Positions 1 through 5,876 of a DNA stretch of 15,972 bases are shown here, in pieces (position 1 is the first letter of the stretch; the number at the start of each line of letters is the position of its first letter). Source of the stretch: Candidatus Zixiibacteriota bacterium (GTDB lineage: Bacteria > Zixibacteria > MSB-5A5 > SM1-73); assembly GCA_023129805.1 (NCBI GenBank), contig JAGMBK010000029.1:1-15972 (forward strand), in the 5' to 3' direction. The position numbers and the translations under genes were made by a program. The notes under the pieces are model-generated. The model was not told the origin of the DNA. It was given only the letters and a program-made list of their open reading frames with translations, and ran no database searches.

Positions 1-100
1 GTGAGCTCGTCGAACCATAAATCGACTCTCAAGACTCAAAGGAAAAACCACATTCACGGACAACTTTTGTCTGTTTCGGGTCAAACAAAAAAGAATTTTT

Positions 101-1714
101 ATGCCAAAAAATAATAAGCGATCGAAAATATCAGAATTTCTGAGCAAAAAGGTTAGTTTTGGATTAATTATAGTGGGTGGTGCGGTGGGGGTTTTGGTCA
201 TCTATTTGGTTTTCACTCACTTCTTCCCATCCCCTTCAGAACAAATGATCAAAATGATCGAGGAATCCGAAAGAATCTCCGTGGGCATGACAGATTATCT
301 GAATGGACTTCCGCAAACGCAGAACGCTCAACTGAAAAGACTTTTTGAAAAGGGTTTTTCCTCTTATGAAATTGGCAAGTACATCGAGGCGATATATAAC
401 TTCAATTTTTGCTTGCAATTGGAGCCAGAATATTACGAAAGATCGGCAGTTTTGATTATGAATGGGAACTGCTTTATTCTATTGGGCAATCCTGAAAAAG
501 CAGAATTACAATACCGGCGAGCCCGGGCGTTTGCAGAAAGAATTGGAGATAAAAGTGCCCAAGCGGCGGTGTGGGGAAACTTAGGTTTAATTTATCAGAC
601 GTTGGGAAACTTAGATAGTGCCCAAACCCTTCATCAAAAAGCTTTGAATCTTTACCGGGAGTTAGGAAGCAAAAAAGAGGAGGCAATTCAATTAGGAAAT
701 CTGGGTTTCGTCTTTCAAATCAGAAAGAATTTCGATAGGGCGCTGGGCTATCATCAGGAAGCTTCGAAGATCTTCAAGGAGATCGACTATCCTTTAGGTC
801 AGATAAACCAGCTAAGCCATATGGGCTGGATTTATCAGACTCGACAGAATTTCGACAGCTCATTGGTCCATTATCAAAAGGCGTTGGAGATAAGCAAAAA
901 GATAGGCTTTGCCGAAGCGGAGGCTAGTCAGCTCAGCAACATTGGTCTGGTATATCAAAACAAAGGTCTTCTGGATATGGCATTAGACTATTACCTGCAG
1001 GCTTTAGACATAGACAAGAAGACCAGCTTCAAAAGAGGAGAGGCGCAAGATCTTTTGACCATCGGCTGGGTTTATGAGCAGATGGGAAACTTGGATGAAG
1101 CCCTAAAAAGATATAAAAGTTCCGTTAGAATAAATCGAAAAGTTGGTTTTAAAAGAGGTGAGGCCAGTGCACTTTCCAGCCTGGGTCTGATCCATCAACG
1201 GCAGGGAAATCTGGATGAGGCTTTAAACTCTTTTACCCAAGCCCTGATACTTCACGGGGAGACGGGAAACAAAAAGGCTGAGGCAAATCTGTTGCATATG
1301 ATTGGTCCCATTTACAAGGCAAGGGGAGATCTGGACAGTGCTCTTGCTACCTATCAGGAGGCCAGGCGAATTTATCGTGAAATCGGCGATGTCAAGAGTG
1401 AGGCCAGAGAGCTCAACAATATCGGTCAAATTTATGCAGACCTGGGTAATCTGGAAGAGTCCTTAAAATATTATCAAAGGGTTCTAAAGATAACCAGAGA
1501 TCTCAAGGATCAATACGGAGAAGCTACTACACTAAGCAATATTGCCTTTGTTTACGTCTCCCTGGGAGATGCAAAGGAAGGTCTTAAGCTTGCCACAGAA
1601 GCTTTAGAGATTTTTCAGGAGGTTGGAGCAGAAAAGGAGGCAACAACCGTGGCGGAGAATATAAAAAAGGTGGAAGATTTGCTCAGAAAAGACAATAAAA
1701 CAAATGACGAATGA
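101..1714 (+). CDS. Membrane-anchored TPR repeat protein
   Basis: This 537-residue protein begins with a basic N-terminus and one hydrophobic segment (about residues 19-43, rich in I/V/L/G), so it is probably a single-pass inner-membrane protein or has an uncleaved signal anchor. From about residue 78 to 525 it is almost entirely tetratricopeptide repeats: about two divergent ones, then nine regular copies spaced 40 residues apart, each with a core like NLGLIYQ followed by G-NLD-AL and a helix ending in G-K--EA. The 40-residue period matches the TPR_12 / LGN-type subclass, which normally builds a superhelical protein-binding scaffold. The partner is unknown and no enzymatic domain is visible. 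No convincing ribosome binding site precedes the ATG. The last residues (NDE) and the stop codon are encoded by the first units of the 7-base repeat array that starts at 1705, so the native C-terminus may have been altered by that array. Confidence 0.85.
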   Translation: MPKNNKRSKISEFLSKKVSFGLIIVGGAVGVLVIYLVFTHFFPSPSEQMIKMIEESERISVGMTDYLNGLPQTQNAQLKRLFEKGFSSYEIGKYIEAIYNFNFCLQLEPEYYERSAVLIMNGNCFILLGNPEKAELQYRRARAFAERIGDKSAQAAVWGNLGLIYQTLGNLDSAQTLHQKALNLYRELGSKKEEAIQLGNLGFVFQIRKNFDRALGYHQEASKIFKEIDYPLGQINQLSHMGWIYQTRQNFDSSLVHYQKALEISKKIGFAEAEASQLSNIGLVYQNKGLLDMALDYYLQALDIDKKTSFKRGEAQDLLTIGWVYEQMGNLDEALKRYKSSVRINRKVGFKRGEASALSSLGLIHQRQGNLDEALNSFTQALILHGETGNKKAEANLLHMIGPIYKARGDLDSALATYQEARRIYREIGDVKSEARELNNIGQIYADLGNLEESLKYYQRVLKITRDLKDQYGEATTLSNIAFVYVSLGDAKEGLKLATEALEIFQEVGAEKEATTVAENIKKVEDLLRKDNKTNDE

Positions 1715-1782
1715 CGGATAAAGCATGACGAATGACGAATAAAACCATGATGAATGTTGAATGACGGATGATGAATAAAAGC
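1705..1782 (+). repeat. Heptanucleotide repeat array (TGACGAA type), upstream block 1
   Basis: Eleven consecutive units with period 7 (one is 8 bases): TGACGAA, TGACGGA, TAAAGCA, TGACGAA, TGACGAA, TAAAACCA, TGATGAA, TGTTGAA, TGACGGA, TGATGAA, TAAAAGC. The array begins inside the last codons of the TPR gene and ends at the base of a palindromic element. Units are degenerate but the phase is kept. It resembles in style the short tandemly repeated heptamers (STRR) described in cyanobacteria, but the words differ. Confidence 0.85.
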
Positions 1783-1836
1783 GCGTAGGCAAGCCTTCAT
1801 GGCTTGCCAGCCAAGCCCTGAGGGCTTGGCTACGCG
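1782..1836. repeat. REP/BIME-like two-hairpin element, GTAG type
   Basis: Two inverted hairpin units close into a three-way junction. The outer stem is CGCGTA (1782-1787) with TACGCG (1831-1836). Arm 1 is GGCAAGCC (1788-1795) with GGCTTGCC (1801-1808), loop TTCAT. Arm 2 is GCCAAGCCC (1810-1818) with GGGCTTGGC (1822-1830), loop TGA. Read outward-in from each end, both units start with GTAG followed by a near-identical hairpin. The first stem pair is G-C in one and C-G in the other, a compensatory change. A GTAG tetranucleotide at the hairpin base is the known signature of REP elements mobilised by RAYT transposases. Confidence 0.75.
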
Positions 1837-1867
1837 ACTTAAGACTAAGACTGAGACTGAGAAAAAG
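1837..1867 (+). repeat. Short hexanucleotide tandem repeat (ACTGAG type)
   Basis: Units ACTTAAG, ACTAAG, ACTGAG, ACTGAG, AAAAAG run without gaps directly after the palindromic element and before the second heptamer block. Period is 6 apart from the first unit. Confidence 0.6.
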
Positions 1868-1870
1868 CAA

Positions 1871-1933
1871 TGACGAATGACGGATAAAGCATAAAGCATG
1901 ACGGATGAAGAATGACGAATAGGAAATGAATGA
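1871..1933 (+). repeat. Heptanucleotide repeat array (TGACGAA type), upstream block 2
   Basis: Nine in-phase 7-base units: TGACGAA, TGACGGA, TAAAGCA, TAAAGCA, TGACGGA, TGAAGAA, TGACGAA, TAGGAAA, TGAATGA. The same words occur in block 1 at 1705-1782, so a palindromic element and a hexamer run appear to split one array. The final units supply the ribosome binding site (AGGAA, 1921-1925) of the four-helix-bundle gene. Confidence 0.85.
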
Positions 1934-1934
1934 T

Positions 1935-2309
1935 ATGCCGGTTTATGAGAAATTTGAGGATTTACCCGTGTGGAAGCTGGCCAAAGATCTGACGGTGAAA
2001 ATATACAAGATCACCAAAGGTGAAAAATTTCGCAGAGATTATGGTTTAGTCGACCAAATTCGTAGAGCATCTATTTCCATTTCAAGTAATATCGCTGAAG
2101 GATTTGAAAGGGGATCAAAAAAAGAATTCATCCAATTTCTGTATATCGCTAAAGGTTCTTTAGGTGAAGTGAGAAGTCAACTGCAGGTTTGTTTTGAGTT
2201 GGGTTACATAAATAAGGAGAACTTAAATAGCCTTTTATCGCAGAGCTATGATCTGTCGAATCAATTAGGTGCTTTTATTTCATCAATTAAAAAGAGAATT
2301 AGAAGTTAA
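1935..2309 (+). CDS. Four-helix-bundle protein, 23S rRNA intervening-sequence (IVP/S23) family
   Basis: This small protein (124 residues from this start) matches the family of proteins first found encoded in intervening sequences of 23S rRNA genes, related to the Avd accessory protein of diversity-generating retroelements. Visible signatures are YEKFEDLPVWKLA near the N-terminus, then RRASISISSNIAEGFERGS and the FIQFLYIAKGSLGEVRSQL segment, the most conserved stretches of the family. The biochemical function of free-standing members is unknown; Avd binds nucleic acid and a reverse transcriptase, but no reverse transcriptase or variable repeat is present here. ATG 1935 is preferred over ATG 1926 because the only purine-rich site, AGGAA at 1921-1925, is 9 bases upstream of 1935 and touches 1926. 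The gene sits between oppositely oriented 7-base repeat arrays, suggesting that it arrived as a cassette. Confidence 0.85.
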   Translation: MPVYEKFEDLPVWKLAKDLTVKIYKITKGEKFRRDYGLVDQIRRASISISSNIAEGFERGSKKEFIQFLYIAKGSLGEVRSQLQVCFELGYINKENLNSLLSQSYDLSNQLGAFISSIKKRIRS

Positions 2310-2365
2310 TTCGTCATTCGTCATTAATCATTCGTCATCAATCATTCGTCATTAATCATTTCATC
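2310..2365 (-). repeat. Heptanucleotide repeat array, downstream block, inverted relative to the upstream blocks
   Basis: Eight perfectly phased 7-base units: TTCGTCA, TTCGTCA, TTAATCA, TTCGTCA, TCAATCA, TTCGTCA, TTAATCA, TTTCATC. TTCGTCA is the reverse complement of TGACGAA, so this block is inverted relative to 1705-1782 and 1871-1933. It starts on the base after the stop codon of the four-helix-bundle gene and ends 4 bases before the mutL start codon. Confidence 0.9.
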
Positions 2366-2369
2366 CAAC

Positions 2370-4208
2370 ATGAACAACGAAATTATCCTACTTCCCGAAG
2401 ACTTAGTGGACAAAATCGCCGCCGGTGAGGTGGTGGAGCGCCCGGCTTCGGTGGTAAAGGAGTTGGTAGAGAATTCCATCGATGCCGGTGCAAAGAACAT
2501 AAGTGTGGAAATAAAGAAGGGGGGGATAAAATTTATCCGGGTTACCGATGATGGGGTGGGGATGGATGAGAAAAATTCGGTTCTGGCATTTCAACGACAT
2601 GCCACCAGTAAGATAAAGGGAGTGGATGATCTTTTCCGGATAACCACATTGGGATTCAGAGGAGAAGCTTTGCCTTCCATTGCTTCGGTCTGTTTCCTGG
2701 ATTTACTCACCCGAAGCAGTGAAAGCTTAAGCGGAACCAGAGTTAAAATCGAAGGCGGGATCATAAAGGAGAAAAAACAAACGGGGGGGGCTGTGGGGAC
2801 CTCGGTGGTGATCCGGGAGATATTCTACAATGTCCCGGCGCGGAGAAAGTTCTTGAAGATGGTTTTGACTGAAACCAGACATATAATTGATCTGCTGACC
2901 AGATTCGCCATAGCATATCCGGAGATTTCCTTTAAGTTGAAAAGTGACGAAAGAGAGCTTTTTAGCTTCCCCGGAGGAAACGATTTAACACAGAGGGTGG
3001 CGGATGTTTTTGGAAAAAATCAAATGGAGAAGATGGTAGAGATAAAAGCTGGAGATGCAAAGCCAACCGTTACCGGATTTGTGGGAAAGCCAGAGATAGC
3101 GCGATCAAATCGAGCAGAGCTTTATATTTTCGTGAACCGAAGACCAATCGTCTCCAGATCGCTTTATCATGCGGTGCAAGCAGGATATGGGGAGCTTCTT
3201 CCCAAGGGGAAATTTCCCTTCGCCATCATCTTCATAGAAATCGATCCGCGCCAGGTGGACGTGAATGTGCACCCCACCAAAAGCGAGGTCAGATTTGCCG
3301 ATGAAAGGGGAGTGCATGATTTGGTTTATGCTAAAATCAAAGAGTCTTTGACCTCTCCACAGATAATAACGGATCTTAGAACAACTGAAAAAAAGGAAGA
3401 GCCTTTCCAACCTGATACCTCCAGGAAGATAAGCTACCCTTATCAAAAAGAAAAACCTTATCCGCAAGAGTCTCAGCAAACAGAACCTTCAGCCTTCAGT
3501 TCACAAAGAGTGGATGATCAAGAATCAACTCAGAAAAGCTTTTTTTCTGAAGCTGGCGAAAAACTGGCGCAGGGACTAACCGAAGAGCGTGCCCGGGTGG
3601 AAAAAGAGAAGGAGATCCCAGAAGAGAAGAGGGTGGAGTCGGGGGCCACCAATTTCTGGCAACTTGCTGACACTTACATTTTCTCCCAGGTGAAAGGAAA
3701 TTTAATGGTGTTAGATCAGCATGCCGCACACGAAAGGATCTTATATGAGGAGGCTTTAAGAAATCTGACCCAAAGGCAAGCCTCCTCCCAGCAGGTTCTC
3801 TTTCCTGCAGTTTCCGAGCTAACTCCAAAAGAATTTCAGATTTTAGAAGAACACAAAGAGTTGATCGGTAAACTGGGATTTGAGATCAAGCATTTTGGGG
3901 GACGAACAATTCTGGTGACTGCGGTTCCTACTCTTATCAGAAACAAAAGTGGCGAGGTTTTTCTTAAAGAAATTTTGACTCAATTGGAGGAAGAGGGAAA
4001 GATAGAGAAGGATAGAGTGAAGGCGGTAGCAAAGTCATTTGCCTGCCATGGAGCTATCAAAGCAGGGGAGAGGCTTGCGCAGGAAGAGATGCAAAACCTG
4101 TTGCGGCAACTTTTTACCGCAAATGAACCTTACTCCTGTCCTCATGGACGTCCCACAGTGATCAAACTATCTTTAGAGGAGTTGAACAAAAAATTTGGCA
4201 GAAGCTGA
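2370..4208 (+). CDS. mutL: DNA mismatch repair protein MutL (endonuclease-type)
   Basis: MutL couples MutS mismatch recognition to strand incision. The N-terminal GHKL ATPase is clear: residues 31-35 (ELVEN) hold the catalytic Glu31 and Mg-binding Asn35, followed by SIDAGA, DDGVGM, RHATSKI and TLGFRGEAL. The S5-like transducer domain ends near residue 330 (VDVNVHPTKSEVRF). A charged, low-conservation linker follows to about 425. The C-terminal dimerisation domain carries the metal-dependent nicking motif DQHAAHERILYE starting at Asp449, then ACHGAIKAG and CPHGRP starting at Cys590. This makes it the nicking type found in bacteria without MutH. The length of 612 is normal. No Shine-Dalgarno is visible because an inserted-looking heptamer array ends 4 bases before the ATG. 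The coding sequence has a run of eight G at 2783-2790 and seven G at 2519-2525, potential slippage sites. No mutS is in the window. Confidence 0.97.
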   Translation: MNNEIILLPEDLVDKIAAGEVVERPASVVKELVENSIDAGAKNISVEIKKGGIKFIRVTDDGVGMDEKNSVLAFQRHATSKIKGVDDLFRITTLGFRGEALPSIASVCFLDLLTRSSESLSGTRVKIEGGIIKEKKQTGGAVGTSVVIREIFYNVPARRKFLKMVLTETRHIIDLLTRFAIAYPEISFKLKSDERELFSFPGGNDLTQRVADVFGKNQMEKMVEIKAGDAKPTVTGFVGKPEIARSNRAELYIFVNRRPIVSRSLYHAVQAGYGELLPKGKFPFAIIFIEIDPRQVDVNVHPTKSEVRFADERGVHDLVYAKIKESLTSPQIITDLRTTEKKEEPFQPDTSRKISYPYQKEKPYPQESQQTEPSAFSSQRVDDQESTQKSFFSEAGEKLAQGLTEERARVEKEKEIPEEKRVESGATNFWQLADTYIFSQVKGNLMVLDQHAAHERILYEEALRNLTQRQASSQQVLFPAVSELTPKEFQILEEHKELIGKLGFEIKHFGGRTILVTAVPTLIRNKSGEVFLKEILTQLEEEGKIEKDRVKAVAKSFACHGAIKAGERLAQEEMQNLLRQLFTANEPYSCPHGRPTVIKLSLEELNKKFGRS

Positions 4209-4242
4209 ATTTTGAAAATACCATAGTGAGAAGCTTGTGCAA

Positions 4243-4393
4243 TTTCCATTATTACTGATCTTCGTATAAGTAATGGAAAAAATTTTCATCGATCACAATC
4301 TCCTCTTTTTTATAATCCCCCTCAATCCCCCTTTTATAAAGGGGGACAAAGGGGGATTAAAGGAGAAAAGAAAGATTTTCCATTGCTTATGCG
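4243..4393. repeat. Nested palindromic, MITE-like element
   Basis: Imperfect 18-base terminal inverted repeats at 4263-4280 and 4376-4393 match at 16 of 18 positions, both differences being transitions. Inside lie TCTCCT/AGGAGA (4299-4304 with 4361-4366) and a C5/G5-rich inverted repeat at 4314-4358: AATCCCCC with GGGGGATT and TCCCCCTTT with AAAGGGGGA. An extra TTTCCATTA at 4243-4251 can pair with TAATGGAAA at 4271-4279 and competes with the right-hand terminal repeat. No coding sequence is carried. The C5/G5 double palindrome is a common form among dispersed bacterial repeats. It lacks a clean U tract but might also act as a bidirectional terminator after mutL. Confidence 0.7.
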
Positions 4394-4413
4394 TAACTCA
4401 ATAATCAATATCT

Positions 4414-4506
4414 CTGTGCCCGCCGGGTCCCCTGACCTGGCGGGAGACTCTCGTCCTTTCCTTGAAAGAATCTTAACTGTCGGGTCCGGGGACCCGACAG
4501 TCACAG
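4414..4506. repeat. REP/BIME-like pair of inverted hairpins, CTGTG type
   Basis: Unit A begins CTGTG (4414-4418) and folds CCCGCCGGGT (4419-4428) with ACCTGGCGGG (4435-4444), loop CCCCTG, one G-T wobble. Unit B is inverted: CTGTCGGGTCC (4477-4487) pairs perfectly with GGACCCGACAG (4490-4500), and CACAG (4502-4506) is the complement of the CTGTG lead. Reading unit B on the minus strand gives CTGTG, the same CGGGT-CCCC core, and stem differences that are compensated (two C-G pairs replaced by T-A). The remainder of the mutL-miaA gap (4507-4644) shows no recognisable feature. Confidence 0.7.
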
Positions 4507-4644
4507 GAAATATCCCTTGTTACAGGCTTTCAAGCTGGATCATAGCACCAGAATGCAAGAAATAGTCTTAATTGCGAACATTTCATAACAATCCCTGTTC
4601 AAATTTCGGACAGATTATTGCTTCCACATCTAAATATTCAGAGA

Positions 4645-5574
4645 ATGAGAGATCGAGTGCTGGTGATATTGGGCCCCACCTGTGTGGGTAAAACTCAAGT
4701 CTCACTTAAACTTGCCGATATACTCAAAGGTGAGATCGTCTCTTTCGACTCCAGACAGGTCTATAAATTCATGGACATCGGAACTGCCAAACCAACAAAG
4801 GAGGAAAGAGAGAGGGTCCGTCACCACCTGATTGATCTGGTATCTCCGGATGAGAAGTTCACCGCCGCCGATTACGGCAAAGAAGCCAGAGAAATCATCA
4901 GGCAGATAATTAAAAGAAATAAACAGCCCATAGCAGTGGGAGGTTCAGGACTTTATCTTAAGGCACTGATAGAAGGGTTTTTTCAGGGTCCTAAGGCTGA
5001 CGAAAAGATAAGGAAGAAGTTAGAAAGGGAGGCTCAAGAATTTGGTGAGCCTCATCTTTTTAGCAGACTGAAGGAGGTGGATTCTCAAGCCGCAGAAAGA
5101 ATCCATCCGAATGATTTGGTCAGAATCATCCGGGCACTGGAGGTATACGAGCTTACCGGAAAGCCAATTAGCATCTGGCAACGAGAAGGAGATTATGAGG
5201 CGTTCCCCATGCGTTTTGTAAGAATTGGCCTGAACCTGGAAAGGAAGAAGCTTTTCCAAAGGATAGACCTGAGGGTAGAGTGGATGCTCTCAGGAGGGCT
5301 ACTGAATGAGGTGGAAAAACTCAAACAGAAGGGATTCACCCCCAAATTGAAAGCTCTCAAAACCGTGGGTTACCAGGAGTTGTTCAACTATTTGGAAGGT
5401 AAATTTGACCTTCAGGCGGCAATAGAGAAGATTAAACTAAACACAGGACATTATGCCAAAAGACAGTTGACCTGGTTCAGGAAAGACAAAGAAATCATCT
5501 GGTTGGATGCTGAGAGTGAAAATTTAATTAAGGAGATTTTAAAACATTTCAGCATAATTCAAAGTGATCTATAG
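4645..5574 (+). CDS. miaA: tRNA dimethylallyltransferase
   Basis: MiaA transfers a dimethylallyl group from DMAPP to the N6 of A37 in tRNAs reading codons that begin with U, which stabilises codon-anticodon pairing. The Walker A motif GPTCVGKT is at residues 10-17 from this start, followed by DSRQVYKFMDIGTAKPT, HHLIDLVSPDE, GGSGLYLKALIEG and, near the C-terminus, HYAKRQLTWFRKD. All are family hallmarks. ATG 4645 gives 309 residues, the usual size, with the P-loop close to the N-terminus as in relatives. An in-frame TTG at 4618 would add nine residues with no better ribosome binding site, so it is not preferred. In many bacteria miaA lies next to mutL, as here, although the two are now separated by about 430 bases of palindromic repeats. 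Confidence 0.95.
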   Translation: MRDRVLVILGPTCVGKTQVSLKLADILKGEIVSFDSRQVYKFMDIGTAKPTKEERERVRHHLIDLVSPDEKFTAADYGKEAREIIRQIIKRNKQPIAVGGSGLYLKALIEGFFQGPKADEKIRKKLEREAQEFGEPHLFSRLKEVDSQAAERIHPNDLVRIIRALEVYELTGKPISIWQREGDYEAFPMRFVRIGLNLERKKLFQRIDLRVEWMLSGGLLNEVEKLKQKGFTPKLKALKTVGYQELFNYLEGKFDLQAAIEKIKLNTGHYAKRQLTWFRKDKEIIWLDAESENLIKEILKHFSIIQSDL

Positions 5575-5596
5575 ATGATTCAAGATCAAAGGGAAG

Positions 5597-5708
5597 TTTG
5601 GAGTGTCTGCCTTTAGGCAGACCTTTGGGCCGGCTAGAGCCAAGACGCTCCAAAGTCTAATGGTCAAGCTGAAGTCGTAGATCCCGCCTCGGCGGGGCTT
5701 GACACTCC
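5597..5708. repeat. REP/BIME-like multi-hairpin element, GGAG type
   Basis: Three copies of GGAGYGTC are present: 5600-5607 on the plus strand, and 5644-5651 and 5701-5708 on the minus strand. TTTGGAGTGTC (5597-5607) pairs with GACGCTCCAAA (5644-5654) with one G-T wobble. Inside is the hairpin GTCTGCC (5605-5611) with GGCAGAC (5616-5622), loop TTTA. A second arm pairs TCAAGC (5663-5668) with GCTTGA (5697-5702) around CCCGCC/GGCGGG. The plus 5600 and minus 5708 ends also match as a perfect 8-base inverted repeat. GGAG, like GTAG, is a known REP/RAYT base tetranucleotide. Confidence 0.65.
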
Positions 5709-5757
5709 ACTAAACCGTTTTCACGTTTTACTTTTTCGGAGCTTTTTTAAAAAAGAC

Positions 5758-5786
5758 TTGACAGCTTTTTGCAAATTTGTTATATA
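5758..5786 (+). promoter_or_regulatory. Sigma70-type promoter for the lytic transglycosylase gene
   Basis: A perfect -35 TTGACA (5758-5763) is followed by a 17-base spacer and a -10 TATATA (5781-5786). The expected transcript start is near 5793, giving a leader of about 85 bases before the ATG at 5877. This also argues against translation starting at ATG 5769, which lies inside the promoter. Confidence 0.75.
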
Positions 5787-5817
5787 GCAACGATTTATAA
5801 ACTTGCTCGCTGGTATC

Positions 5818-5855
5818 AGAAGCCCGAATGCCCAATTAGGTCGACTTGGGCTTCT
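5818..5855 (+). promoter_or_regulatory. Leader hairpin with two alternative pairings
   Basis: In the predicted leader, AGAAGCCC (5818-5825) pairs with GGGCTTCT (5848-5855), 8 bases. Alternatively GCCCAA (5830-5835) pairs with TTGGGC (5846-5851), 6 bases, using the same right-hand strand. The hairpin ends 11 bases before the GGAGG ribosome binding site. There is no U tract, so it does not look like a terminator. Confidence 0.45.
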
Positions 5856-5876
5856 TTGTTGAATCTGGAGGCAAAA

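Noticed and set aside
1705..2365. CRISPR array or diversity-generating retroelement
   Set aside because: Repeat units are 7 bases with no spacers, and although the four-helix-bundle protein is Avd-related there is no reverse transcriptase or template/variable repeat pair in the window.
4383..4565. 60-codon open frame on the plus strand between mutL and miaA
   Set aside because: It begins inside the terminal inverted repeat of a palindromic element and reads through both hairpins of the next one; no ribosome binding site and no protein-like pattern, so it is most likely chance.
5769..5876. N-terminal extension of the lytic transglycosylase from ATG 5769
   Set aside because: The extension would overlap the -10 promoter element, has no ribosome binding site and would bury the lipoprotein signal 36 residues into the protein.
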